A stretch of 64,000 bases of DNA from an uncultured Lachnospiraceae bacterium. GTDB lineage: Bacteria > Bacillota > Clostridia > Lachnospirales > Lachnospiraceae. Under the pieces are notes generated by a model, which worked only from the letters and a program-made list of their open reading frames with translations, did not search any database and was not told the DNA's origin. Shown one piece after another: positions 25,604-33,087 of the stretch. The position numbers were made by a program, and so were the translations under genes. Location of the stretch: NCBI GenBank assembly GCA_900315505.1, contig OMZG01000006.1, positions 64,001 to 128,000 on the forward strand, given 5' to 3'. The first letter of the stretch is position 1. Each line of letters starts with the position of its first letter.

Positions 25604-26317
25604 ATGCGATTAGATAAGTACCTGGCATCATGCACGGTGATGACCAGAAGAGAAATAAAGAAGGAACTGCGGAAGAATCCGGCAGTCGTAGGAGGACTGA
25701 AGGTTTCTGCGCCTGAGACTCAGGTGGATGTGAAGTCGGTGGTTTATTTTCTAGGAGAGAAAATGGAGTACCATGAATTCACATACATACTTATGAATAA
25801 GCCTGCCGGCTATGTGTGCACGAACAGGGAAGGCAGGAACCCGACTGTATTTACCCTGCTGGATGAGCGCTATCAGAAAATGAATCTGTTTACTGTTGGC
25901 CGACTCGATAAGGATACTACCGGTCTGCTTATCATCACGAACGATGGCGACCTGTCTCACAAGATGATGCACGCCAATAAGCATGTAGAGAAGACATACT
26001 ATGTGACCTGTGACAGGCCGATCCCTTCCTACGCCGCGGATGCATTTGCGGAAGGGGTGGATATCGGTGATGACAAGCCGACACGGCCGGCGAAGCTGAT
26101 GCTCTCTGACGAGTTACCGTGTGAGGGGTACCTGACTATATCCGAAGGCAGGTTCCATCAGGTGAAGAGGATGATGGAGGCCGTCGGATGTACGGTAGTG
26201 AAGCTGTACCGGGTATCGGTAGGCGACTTCAATCTGCATAATGGCCCTCAGCCCGGGAAGTATCGGGAGTTTAATGAGGAGGAAATGGAGATAGCAGAGA
26301 AATATAAGAACCAGTGA
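25604..26317 (+). CDS. Pseudouridine synthase of the RsuA/RluB family
   Basis: The 237-residue protein has an N-terminal S4-like RNA-binding segment (MRLDKYLASCTVMTRREIKK) and a synthase domain with YILMNKPAGYVCTNRE, catalytic aspartate in VGRLDKDTTGLLIITNDG, and FHQVKRMMEAVG. It would isomerise one uridine in ribosomal RNA; whether small (RsuA) or large subunit (RluB/RluE) cannot be settled by eye. It may be controlled through the short leader peptide just upstream. A strong terminator follows 7 bases after its stop. Confidence 0.92.
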   Translation: MRLDKYLASCTVMTRREIKKELRKNPAVVGGLKVSAPETQVDVKSVVYFLGEKMEYHEFTYILMNKPAGYVCTNREGRNPTVFTLLDERYQKMNLFTVGRLDKDTTGLLIITNDGDLSHKMMHANKHVEKTYYVTCDRPIPSYAADAFAEGVDIGDDKPTRPAKLMLSDELPCEGYLTISEGRFHQVKRMMEAVGCTVVKLYRVSVGDFNLHNGPQPGKYREFNEEEMEIAEKYKNQ

Positions 26318-26324
26318 TCATACG

Positions 26325-26355
26325 ACCGTCTGTACGTGGTACAGGCGGTATTTTT
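26325..26355 (+). terminator. Intrinsic terminator of the pseudouridine synthase gene
   Basis: ACCGTCTGTAC (26325-26335) pairs with GTACAGGCGGT (26339-26349) around a GTG loop with one G:T wobble, followed by ATTTTTA. Confidence 0.9.
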
Positions 26356-26366
26356 ATGCCCGGATG

Positions 26367-26725
26367 CGTGGATAACCTTATCAAGATTATCAACATGTCT
26401 GCCAAAATAATATTATATTAGCACTTGATATATGATGTCATAGCACCTGGAAATGGTTGATTAATAAATAAACCTGAATGTATGACGACTTTTCCACATT
26501 ACCCACGGGGATAAAAATGATCGTTTATACACCTTTTTCAACAGAATTTTGTGGAAAAAGAATCGGATTTTTGACGGGTGAAGAGTTTTTCAACGTACTT
26601 ATCCACTTTATCCACAAAATCCGGGTGTATAGATTTAGTTGATTTGTGAGTCATGATGTAAATATGCGTAATAATCTCTTGATCCGGACATGATGTAAAT
26701 AAAAATGTTGATAAGCTGTTGATAT
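26367..26725. other. Cluster of DnaA-box-like nonamers
   Basis: This gene-free stretch holds one perfect DnaA box TTATCCACA (26608-26616), directly preceded by TTATCCACT (26599-26607). It also holds many 8-of-9 or 7-of-9 matches: 26367-26375 (reverse), 26378-26386, 26387-26395, 26490-26498, 26499-26507, 26525-26533, 26535-26543, 26550-26558 (reverse), 26706-26714 (reverse) and 26717-26725 (reverse). AT-rich runs lie at 26406-26422 and 26457-26477, and a 13-base direct repeat CATGATGTAAATA occurs at 26652-26664 and 26689-26701. It looks like a DnaA-binding locus. Genes on both sides run rightward and no dnaA/dnaN is nearby, so a titration or regulatory cluster is more likely than the chromosomal origin. 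Confidence 0.7.
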
Positions 26726-26900
26726 TATAAACGATGATTCCACGACCGGCGGGGCTTTATATATGATCGGGACACAATACCATACAAATGTCACTTGAAA
26801 TCTGATCGCCAATCCTGTATCATATTAGGAGTTGTCAGATGACAATGCTTCACGAAGACTGGGATGGATTTCCTGTCCCTGATTATCATAAGGAAAAGCT

Positions 26901-27119
26901 ATGGCAGAAGAGAAGAACACACAGAATACACCTGCAGGGGATCAGGACAGCAGGACTGAAGAAGAGATCAGACAGTTCAGAAAGAATCTGGGACTAAAGG
27001 ATCCGGAAGAGGAGCAGCCTTTGTTCGGCAAGATGGAGCAGGTTCTGGATAAGTTTGCTGATGTAGACACTCAGGATTTTCTGAATGCACTGAACAGCCT
27101 GTCCGATGATGACGACTGA
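26901..27119 (+). CDS. Small acidic hypothetical protein
   Basis: This 72-residue, highly charged protein reads EEIRQFRKNLGLKDPEEEQP in its middle and ends in an acidic SLSDDDD tail. The C-terminal half (FGKMEQVLDKFADVDTQDFLNALNSL) is probably helical. There is no signal or membrane segment. AAGGA lies 6 bases before the ATG, which supports expression. I do not recognise a family. It follows the DnaA-box cluster and precedes tRNA-Leu. An overlapping frame starting at 26839, also with a good ribosome site, ends within it. Confidence 0.6.
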   Translation: MAEEKNTQNTPAGDQDSRTEEEIRQFRKNLGLKDPEEEQPLFGKMEQVLDKFADVDTQDFLNALNSLSDDDD

Positions 27120-27188
27120 GCAGGCATGAACACGCAGCGAATACGGTTACTGACTGATTATGGCCGAGGCGCTGCGTTGTGATCATAG

Positions 27189-27268
27189 GCGGATATGGCG
27201 GAATTGGCAGACGCGCCAGATTTAGGTTCTGGTGGGAGACCGTGCAGGTTCAAGTCCTGTTATCCGCA
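27189..27268 (+). tRNA. tRNA-Leu (anticodon UAG)
   Basis: The acceptor stem GCGGATA (27189-27195) pairs with TATCCGC (27261-27267), with discriminator A. The D-arm GGCGGAATTGGCAGACGC, anticodon arm CCAGA-TTTAGGT-TCTGG with anticodon TAG, a long variable arm (class II) and T-arm GTTCAAGTC are all recognisable. CCA is not encoded. Confidence 0.97.
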
Positions 27269-27276
27269 CTACATTT

Positions 27277-27328
27277 AATAAGGAGATGCATTGGCACCGA
27301 CCGGTGCGGATGTGTCTCTTATTTTTTA
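27277..27328 (+). terminator. Terminator behind tRNA-Leu
   Basis: AATAAGGAGA (27277-27286) pairs with TCTCTTATT (27315-27323) with one bulged G. An inner GCACC/GGTGC hairpin is present and a run of T ends at 27328. Confidence 0.75.
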
Positions 27329-27333
27329 TAAGA

Positions 27334-27364
27334 GGATAAAAGCGGGATCTGTCCCCTCTTATCC
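27334..27364. repeat. Degenerate 31-bp palindrome, luxS upstream copy
   Basis: GGATAA and TTATCC ends flank a GGGATCTGTCCCC core. Length and the GGGA...TCCC core match the GATGAAAAAGGG palindrome family found at 29404, 39655, 42110, 44604 and 51351, but the flanks differ. It ends 14 bases before the luxS ATG. Confidence 0.5.
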
Positions 27365-27378
27365 AGGAAAGGAATGCT

Positions 27379-27855
27379 ATGGAGAAAATCACGAGTTTTA
27401 CGATCAATCATCTGAAGCTGCTTCCTGGCGTATATGTGTCGAGGAAGGATAAGTACGGCGATGCAGTCATCACGACGTTTGACCTGAGGATGACGGCACC
27501 GAACAGGGAGCCAGTCATGAATACGGCAGAGGTGCATACGATAGAGCATCTGGGAGCTACGTTTCTCAGGAATCATAAGGAGTCTGGAGATAAGACGGTT
27601 TACTTCGGACCAATGGGCTGCAGGACAGGATTCTACATGCTTCTGGCAGGCGACTATGACTCGAAGGATGTGCTGCCACTTGTCATAGAGATGTTCGAAT
27701 TCATCAGGGATTTCGAGGGCCATATCCCGGGAGCAGCGCCAAGGGATTGTGGCAATTATCTCGATCAGAATCTGAATATGGCACATTACCTGGCAAAGAA
27801 GTACCTCGAGGTGCTTCAGAACGCTACAGAAGCGAATCTGGTTTACCCAGACTGA
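27379..27855 (+). CDS. luxS: S-ribosylhomocysteine lyase (autoinducer-2 synthase)
   Basis: The 158-residue enzyme cleaves S-ribosylhomocysteine to homocysteine and the AI-2 precursor DPD. The metal site HTIEH (H53, E56, H57) and the cysteine in PRDCGNY are visible, and the start KITSFTINHLKLLPGVYVSR is typical of the family. It works after MtnN, encoded next, in the activated methyl cycle. AGGAAAGGAATGCT precedes the ATG. The two genes are separated by a 212-base gap containing a large covarying RNA-like element, so their co-expression may be regulated. Confidence 0.97.
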   Translation: MEKITSFTINHLKLLPGVYVSRKDKYGDAVITTFDLRMTAPNREPVMNTAEVHTIEHLGATFLRNHKESGDKTVYFGPMGCRTGFYMLLAGDYDSKDVLPLVIEMFEFIRDFEGHIPGAAPRDCGNYLDQNLNMAHYLAKKYLEVLQNATEANLVYPD

Positions 27856-27909
27856 TTTAGTATATGCCTTCTGAGACGAAGATAATAAGAAATTAAATGC
27901 AAAGGTGGA

Positions 27910-28040
27910 AGAGACGATGAGAGCTTCTGACGGGCATAAGCGAGCGTCGGCACTTGATGGCTGTTTTTTAGCCATCTATGTGCCGCTACGTGAGCGGCAT
28001 GAGGCGAGAGCCGCCCCGGAAGAAGCTCGTCATCGGCTCT
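27910..28040 (+). ncRNA. Structured intergenic element, copy 1 (luxS-mtnN gap)
   Basis: An outer stem pairs 27910-27928 with 28021-28040 (about 18 pairs, one mismatch, one bulge). Inside, GGCAC (27949-27953)/GTGCC (27980-27984) and GATGGCT (27956-27962)/AGCCATC (27970-27976) form a two-part hairpin with asymmetric TT/TAT bulge and loop GTTTTTT. A third hairpin is GCCGCT-ACGTG-AGCGGC (27982-27998), sharing three bases with the previous one. The same fold occurs at 59671-59807 with compensatory changes. It ends 28 bases before the mtnN ATG. It could be a cis-regulatory RNA or a structured mobile repeat. Confidence 0.65.
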
Positions 28041-28067
28041 GACACATGACCGTGAAAGGAGTTATTG

Positions 28068-28763
28068 ATGAGAATCGGAATAATCGGAGCTATGGAAATC
28101 GAGGTTGATCACCTCAAGGCGGAGATGACGACTGAGCGCACGGTAGAGCGTGCCGGGATGAATTTTTTCGAGGGAAAAATCGGAGACACAGATGTAGTTG
28201 TGGTACAGTGCGGAGTCGGCAAGGTAAATGCAGCAGCCTGCGTGCAGATTCTCTGCGACTGCTTTGATGTGACTCATGTGATAAATACCGGTGTTGCGGG
28301 TTCAATGGACAATAGGATAGATATCGGTGATATTGTGGTATCAGAGGATGCAATCTATCATGACTTTGATGTGACACCACTGGGATACAAGCCGGGCGAG
28401 GTTCCGGGAGTAGAGACAGTGAGTTTCCCGGCAGATAAGTATCTCCATGACTGCGCGGTAAAGGCAGTTCAGGAGGCAGCGCCTGATATCCATGTATTCT
28501 CAGGCAGAGTAGTATCAGGTGACCAGTTCATAGCAGGAAATGATAAAAAGCAGGCTATCCGTGATCTCGTAGGCGGAATGTGCACAGAGATGGAAGGAAC
28601 TGCAATCGCACAGGTGGCATATCTCAATAAGGTTCCGTTCGTAATCATCCGCGCAATCTCAGACAAGGCCGACAACTCAGGCTCCGAGGATTATCCGTCA
28701 TTTGAGAAAAAAGCAGCAAGACACTGCGCGGCGGTAGTAGAATATATGTTAAAGCATATTTAA
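28068..28763 (+). CDS. mtnN: 5'-methylthioadenosine/S-adenosylhomocysteine nucleosidase
   Basis: The start is ATG 28068, with GAAAGGAG 6 bases upstream. The 231-residue enzyme hydrolyses the glycosidic bond of MTA, SAH and 5'-deoxyadenosine, releasing adenine. Characteristic motifs are MRIGIIGAMEIEVDHL, CGVGKVNAA, VSGDQFIAG, EMEGTAIAQVA and the catalytic aspartate in IRAISDKAD. It serves two pathways visible in this window: with luxS it recycles SAH, and with mtnK, mtnA and the class II aldolase at the right end it feeds methylthioribose or deoxyribose salvage. Confidence 0.97.
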   Translation: MRIGIIGAMEIEVDHLKAEMTTERTVERAGMNFFEGKIGDTDVVVVQCGVGKVNAAACVQILCDCFDVTHVINTGVAGSMDNRIDIGDIVVSEDAIYHDFDVTPLGYKPGEVPGVETVSFPADKYLHDCAVKAVQEAAPDIHVFSGRVVSGDQFIAGNDKKQAIRDLVGGMCTEMEGTAIAQVAYLNKVPFVIIRAISDKADNSGSEDYPSFEKKAARHCAAVVEYMLKHI

Positions 28764-28829
28764 GTAAAGACAGGCGTCTTGAAAAACAGCCGCAAAGCGC
28801 CGTGAAAAAAGCCTCTGCACGGGTGACAT

Positions 28830-28858
28830 TTGACAGCACAAGAAAGATTGTGTACAAT
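28830..28858 (+). promoter_or_regulatory. Consensus promoter of the OhrR-like gene with overlapping operator
   Basis: TTGACA (28830-28835) and TACAAT (28853-28858) are 17 bases apart. The -10 begins TACAATGAAATAGTG (28853-28867). That agrees at 12 of 15 positions with the B. subtilis OhrR half-operator TACAATTAAATTGTA as I remember it. A second related segment, AGTACAATCT, lies downstream (28881-28890). Autoregulation is inferred. Confidence 0.65.
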
Positions 28859-28913
28859 GAAATAGTGCTTTATTTTAAATAGTACAATCTATCTGACTGG
28901 AGAAATATGTATT

Positions 28914-29366
28914 ATGGAAGATAATAAGTATGCATGTCTGGAGCTGAAGAACCAGCTGTGCTTTCCGCTGTATGCATGTGCAAAGGAAGTAGTGAGGGCA
29001 TACAAGCCATATCTGTCGGCACTCGATCTGACATACACCCAGTACATCACGATGATGGTCCTCTGGGAGAAGAAGCAGATGAATGTCAAGGAGATAGGCC
29101 GGTGCCTGTATCTCGACTCGGGTACGCTCACCCCGCTTCTGAAGAAGCTCGAATCCAAGGGATATATCAAGCGGCACAGGAGCAGGAAGGATGAGCGGAA
29201 TCTTCTGATATCAATTACGGATGAGGGCATGAAGCTTCGCGACAAGGCACTTGAGGTGCCAAAGCAGATGTCAAAGTGCGTACGGCTCGATGACGATGAG
29301 GCGAAGGAGCTCTACAGGCTTCTGTACAAGTTCCTGGACAATAATTGTAATTGCGATAATGATTGA
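28914..29366 (+). CDS. ohrR: MarR-family organic-peroxide sensor, OhrR-like
   Basis: The 150-residue winged-helix regulator matches OhrR closely in its N-terminal half. LKNQLCFPLYAC puts the reactive cysteine at residue 16, the tyrosines in AYKPYLSALDLTYTQYI match the pair that stabilises its thiolate, and LYLDSGTLTPLLKKLE is the recognition helix. OhrR represses until an organic hydroperoxide oxidises the cysteine. No ohr peroxidase gene is adjacent; recJ follows after a terminator. GGAG precedes the start at about 11 bases, and an alternative ATG at 28907 opens only a five-codon frame. Confidence 0.85.
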   Translation: MEDNKYACLELKNQLCFPLYACAKEVVRAYKPYLSALDLTYTQYITMMVLWEKKQMNVKEIGRCLYLDSGTLTPLLKKLESKGYIKRHRSRKDERNLLISITDEGMKLRDKALEVPKQMSKCVRLDDDEAKELYRLLYKFLDNNCNCDND

Positions 29367-29370
29367 ATCA

Positions 29371-29397
29371 GGCCGCTGGCGACAGCGGTCTTTTTTT
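29371..29397 (+). terminator. Terminator of the OhrR-like gene
   Basis: GGCCGCTG (29371-29378) pairs with CAGCGGTC (29383-29390) around loop GCGA, followed by TTTTTTT. Confidence 0.92.
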
Positions 29398-29403
29398 AGA
29401 AAA

Positions 29404-29434
29404 GATGAAAAAGGGACCCGTCCCCTTTTTCATC
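29404..29434. repeat. 31-bp palindrome, GATGAAAAAGGG family (copy upstream of recJ)
   Basis: GATGAAAAAGGGAC and its complement GTCCC(C)TTTTTCATC flank a CC centre. It is the exact reverse complement of the copies at 39655 and 42110. It sits between a canonical terminator and the recJ ribosome site. Confidence 0.9.
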
Positions 29435-29447
29435 TGAAGGAGAAGTA

Positions 29448-31307
29448 ATGGCAAAATGGATGAGCCTTATGAAAAGGGCTGATTTCAAGAAAATAGCAGC
29501 AGAGCACGGTATAGACCAGGTGACAGCGAGGGTGCTCGTGAACAGGCATGTGCCGGAGGATAAGATGGATGCCTTCCTGCAGCCTGATCTGAAGGATCTT
29601 CATGACCCACATCAGATGGCAGACCTCGACAGAGCAGCAGAACTCCTGATCACGCTTATAGATGAGAAAAAGAAGATCCGTGTGTTCGGTGACTACGATG
29701 CAGACGGTATCTGTTCCACATATATACTGGTGGATGCCCTGAGAAGGTGCGGCGCGGACTGCGACTTTACCCTGCCTGACAGGATAAAGGACGGATACGG
29801 ACTGAATCCGCAGATGGTAGAAAAGGCAGCAGAGGACGGAGTTCAGGTGGCCGTGACCTGTGATAACGGAATAGCAGCTAGTCCGGCCGTTTCTCTTGCG
29901 AAGGAAAAGGGAATGACAGTCATAGTCACAGACCATCACGAGATACCATTCTCTACTCCGTCGGAGGGAGATGAAGAGCTGCCGGATAGGTTCGATACGG
30001 CAGCAGGCGTATATGATGCCTTTTATAATGAAAAGATATACCATCTGCCTCATGCAGACTGTGTAGTAGATCCGCACAGGCATGATGACGGATATGCATT
30101 CAAAGGCATCTGCGGAGCAGTCGTGGCCTGGAAACTGGTACAGGTATTATTTGAAAAGGCTGGAAAAGGCCTTGATTATATGCATTACCTGCCAGAAGCT
30201 GCTTTTGCAACGGTGACAGATATAATGGAACTGATCGATGAGAACCGTGTCATCGTATGGCATGGACTCAGGAAAATGACTGATTCCGGAAATACCGGAC
30301 TTGATGCCCTGATCGAGGCTTCAGATCTCGACAGAAACCGCATCAGTGCATACAATATAGGATTTGTGCTGGGACCGTGCTTCAATGCTTCGGGACGTAT
30401 CGATACCGCAGAGACTGCAGTGGAGCTGCTCCTCGAGACAGATAAGGAGAAGGCAGCCTCGATCGCCCATAAGCTGGTAAAGCTCAACGAGCAGCGCAAG
30501 TTCATGACGACGATGGGCGTGAACAGGGCCTTTGCAATGCTGAGCGAGGAAGAGGAGATACCGAAGGTGCTTGTCATCTATATGGATGACCTGCATGAGA
30601 GCCTATGCGGTCTTGTGGCCGGTAAGCTGAAGGAAAAGTACAACCGTCCTACGTTTGTCCTGTGCAAAACAGAAAATGGAGATGTAAAGGGCAGCGGCAG
30701 GAGCATCGAGGCCTATTCCATGTATGAAAGGATGGTCGAGGCAGATGAAGCGTATGCAGCAGAAAATCCTGATAAGGAAGGGGTATTCACGAAGTTCGGC
30801 GGACATCCTATGGCAGCAGGGCTGTCAATGAGAGAAGAGGATATAGACTGGCTCAGGGATTTTCTGAACGAGCATTGTGAACTCGATGATTCAGATCTCG
30901 AGAAGAGAATAGTGATCGACGTGCCTATGCCTCTCTGGTATGTGAAGATTCCTCTCGTAGAGGAGTTCGAAAGGCTTGAGCCGTTCGGCAATGGCAATCC
31001 GAGACCGGTTTTTGCAGAAAAGGACCTGTCGGTAGTCTCCTACAGGCTTATCGGCAAGGAGCAGCAGTACAGGAAGCTGCGCCTCTCATCTCATGGCAGA
31101 GTAGTGGATGCATTGTATTTCGGGGAAGGTGCAGCTATGGATGATGCCATCAGGGAGGCATTCGGCAAGGCACAGCTCGATAAGGCGATAGGCGGCTTCA
31201 AAAATAATATTAAGCTTGACATTGTCTATTATCCTGATATAAATGAATATATGGGGAACCGGAGCGCGGAGGCCCGGATTTCAGACTTCCGCGTGAGAAA
31301 GGGATAA
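29448..31307 (+). CDS. recJ: Single-stranded-DNA-specific exonuclease RecJ
   Basis: The 619-residue DHH-family 5'-to-3' exonuclease works in recombination and mismatch repair. Motifs in order are VFGDYDADGICST (about residue 79), CDNGIAA, VIVTDHHEIP (DHH motif), CVVDPHRHDDGY and the DHHA1 part with GRSIEAYSMYERM and KFGGHPMAAGLSM. The C-terminal OB-fold includes LEPFGNGNPRPVF. Size is normal for Firmicute RecJ. GAAGGAG lies 6 bases before the ATG; a palindromic repeat immediately precedes it. Confidence 0.95.
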   Translation: MAKWMSLMKRADFKKIAAEHGIDQVTARVLVNRHVPEDKMDAFLQPDLKDLHDPHQMADLDRAAELLITLIDEKKKIRVFGDYDADGICSTYILVDALRRCGADCDFTLPDRIKDGYGLNPQMVEKAAEDGVQVAVTCDNGIAASPAVSLAKEKGMTVIVTDHHEIPFSTPSEGDEELPDRFDTAAGVYDAFYNEKIYHLPHADCVVDPHRHDDGYAFKGICGAVVAWKLVQVLFEKAGKGLDYMHYLPEAAFATVTDIMELIDENRVIVWHGLRKMTDSGNTGLDALIEASDLDRNRISAYNIGFVLGPCFNASGRIDTAETAVELLLETDKEKAASIAHKLVKLNEQRKFMTTMGVNRAFAMLSEEEEIPKVLVIYMDDLHESLCGLVAGKLKEKYNRPTFVLCKTENGDVKGSGRSIEAYSMYERMVEADEAYAAENPDKEGVFTKFGGHPMAAGLSMREEDIDWLRDFLNEHCELDDSDLEKRIVIDVPMPLWYVKIPLVEEFERLEPFGNGNPRPVFAEKDLSVVSYRLIGKEQQYRKLRLSSHGRVVDALYFGEGAAMDDAIREAFGKAQLDKAIGGFKNNIKLDIVYYPDINEYMGNRSAEARISDFRVRKG

Positions 31308-31321
31308 AGGAGGAATGCACT

Positions 31322-32278
31322 ATGGTAAAGGAGATTTTTTCGCTTAAGTCAAAGGATGAGGTGGCAACGCCTCTGCACTGCGTGGAATGGAAGGCAGACG
31401 GGGATGCGAAGCCTGTCGGGGTAGTGCAGCTTGTCCACGGCATGATCGAGTATATCGAAAGATATGAGGAGTTCGCCGACTACATGACACAGAAGGGATT
31501 TGTCGTGATAGGCCATGATCATATCGGGCATGGTCATTCGGTGCCGAAGAATGATCCGGCTGAGCTTGGCGTCATGCATTCGAAAGAGCCGGATGTGACG
31601 ATGTGTGAGGATATGCTCTCTGTATATCAGTATGGAAAGAAGAAATTTCCTGATGTGCCGTATTTCATCCTCGGTCATTCGATGGGAAGCTTCATGCTCC
31701 GCAGATTCCTGGCTGTATATAATGACAAGCTGAAGGGACTGAGTGGCGCGATTATCGTAGGAACCGGCACTACTCCGAATGCAGTGATCCATATTGCCAG
31801 ATTTGTACTGAAGGTCACGGCGCTTTTCCATGGATGGGATTCCAAGAGCAAAGGTGTGTCTGACTTCATGTTTGCAGGCGACTATCACAAGTTCAATATG
31901 GATGGCACGGTTCCCCGGGACAGCTGGCTGTCGAAGAATGCCTGGAGCGTGAAGAAATATTACAAGGATCCTTTTGATACCTTCCTGTTCTCAATCAATG
32001 GATACAGGGCCATTACATCTGCAATGCTGTTCAATAACTCTGTGAAAAATGTCAGGCTGATCCGGAAGGATCTTCCAATCCTTTTTGCATCTGGAGCAGA
32101 TGATCCGGTGGGATCAATGAGCAAGGGCGTGAGGACTGCTTTTGAAAAATTCAGACAGGCCGGAATAAAGGATCTGACACTGAAGCTTTTTGAAGGCGAC
32201 AGACATGAGATCCTGAACGAGACAGACAGAGCTGATGTCTACGCTTATATATATGACTGGATAAAGAAACATGTGTGA
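31322..32278 (+). CDS. Alpha/beta hydrolase (monoacylglycerol lipase-like)
   Basis: The 318-residue serine hydrolase shows VQLVHGMIEYIERYEEFADYM (oxyanion and lid region), GHDHIGHGHS, the nucleophile elbow LGHSMGSF, a late acid in FASGADDPVGS and the catalytic histidine in GDRHEILNE. This arrangement is that of monoglyceride lipases and lysophospholipases (Hydrolase_4 family). No signal peptide is visible, so it probably acts in the cytosol on lipid esters. Its ATG follows 12 bases after recJ with AAAGGAGG, and it overlaps the next gene by 8 bases. Confidence 0.88.
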   Translation: MVKEIFSLKSKDEVATPLHCVEWKADGDAKPVGVVQLVHGMIEYIERYEEFADYMTQKGFVVIGHDHIGHGHSVPKNDPAELGVMHSKEPDVTMCEDMLSVYQYGKKKFPDVPYFILGHSMGSFMLRRFLAVYNDKLKGLSGAIIVGTGTTPNAVIHIARFVLKVTALFHGWDSKSKGVSDFMFAGDYHKFNMDGTVPRDSWLSKNAWSVKKYYKDPFDTFLFSINGYRAITSAMLFNNSVKNVRLIRKDLPILFASGADDPVGSMSKGVRTAFEKFRQAGIKDLTLKLFEGDRHEILNETDRADVYAYIYDWIKKHV

Positions 32279-33083
32279 TGCATATACTTCGTTTGCTGAA
32301 GTCTACGATCTGTTCATGGACAATGTGCCATATGACAGATGGGCAGACGGGCTTGACTCTCTATTAAAAAAATATCTGCCATCTGGAATTGATGGGAAGC
32401 CGTTAGTTTTAGATATGGGCTGTGGCACAGGGCAGATCACCAGACGTCTGAGAGATCTGGGCTACGATATGACTGGAGCAGACGGATCTGATGAGATGCT
32501 TGAGATTGCCAGATCTCATGAGACTGACGACTCTATTCTGTACATTTGTCAGGATATGCGTGAGCTGGACCTGTTCGGGACATATCATGCTGTGGTGAGC
32601 GTCTGTGACTGTATCAATTACATCACGGACAGGGATGATCTGTTCGAGGTCTTTAACAGGGTCAATAACTTTCTCGATCCGGGCGGAATATTTATCTTTG
32701 ATATCAATACTCTCTACAAATATGAGAAAGAGCTGGCAGACAATACATTCGCAGAGAACCGTGACGAGGGAAGCTTCATCTGGGAGAATGGATATGATCC
32801 TGATACGAAGCTCAATATCTACGATCTGACGCTTTTTATCAGAGAAAAAGATGGCCGTTACAATAAGTTCTTTGAGCAGCATGTGCAGAGAGGGTACTCA
32901 CGGGAGGACATTGAGGCACTGCTTAAAGAATCCGGACTCGAGCTGATCGAAGCGCTTGACACGGATACGCTGTCAGAACCACGTGATGACTCGGAGAAGC
33001 TCACATTTATTGCAAGAGAATATCTTAAAGATCCCGAAAGGCCGGGATATTATAAAGATGGTAGAAAACAAGGAGATCATTAA
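32271..33083 (+). CDS. Class I SAM-dependent methyltransferase
   Basis: The 270-residue protein begins YTSFAEVYDLFMDNVPYDRW and has the SAM-binding VLDMGCGTGQITRRL, the acidic loop GADGSDEMLEIA and the motif IYICQDMRELDLFG. Its overall layout matches the broad Methyltransf_25 family often found next to hslO in Firmicutes. The substrate is unknown. It overlaps the upstream hydrolase by 8 bases and ends 4 bases before the start chosen for hslO, so the three are probably cotranscribed. Confidence 0.87.
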   Translation: MCDAYTSFAEVYDLFMDNVPYDRWADGLDSLLKKYLPSGIDGKPLVLDMGCGTGQITRRLRDLGYDMTGADGSDEMLEIARSHETDDSILYICQDMRELDLFGTYHAVVSVCDCINYITDRDDLFEVFNRVNNFLDPGGIFIFDINTLYKYEKELADNTFAENRDEGSFIWENGYDPDTKLNIYDLTLFIREKDGRYNKFFEQHVQRGYSREDIEALLKESGLELIEALDTDTLSEPRDDSEKLTFIAREYLKDPERPGYYKDGRKQGDH

Positions 33084-33087
33084 CGTT

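Noticed and set aside
26367..26725. Chromosomal origin of replication
   Set aside because: DnaA boxes are dense, but no dnaA, dnaN, rpmH or parA/B is near, and genes on both sides are mostly on the same strand, unlike the divergence expected at oriC. Kept as a DnaA-box cluster only.
26839..26997. 52-codon frame with AGGAG site overlapping the start of the 72-residue acidic protein
   Set aside because: The ribosome site is good and the first 22 residues look protein-like, but the rest overlaps another plausible gene in a different frame and turns basic and repetitive. Not enough to call a gene.
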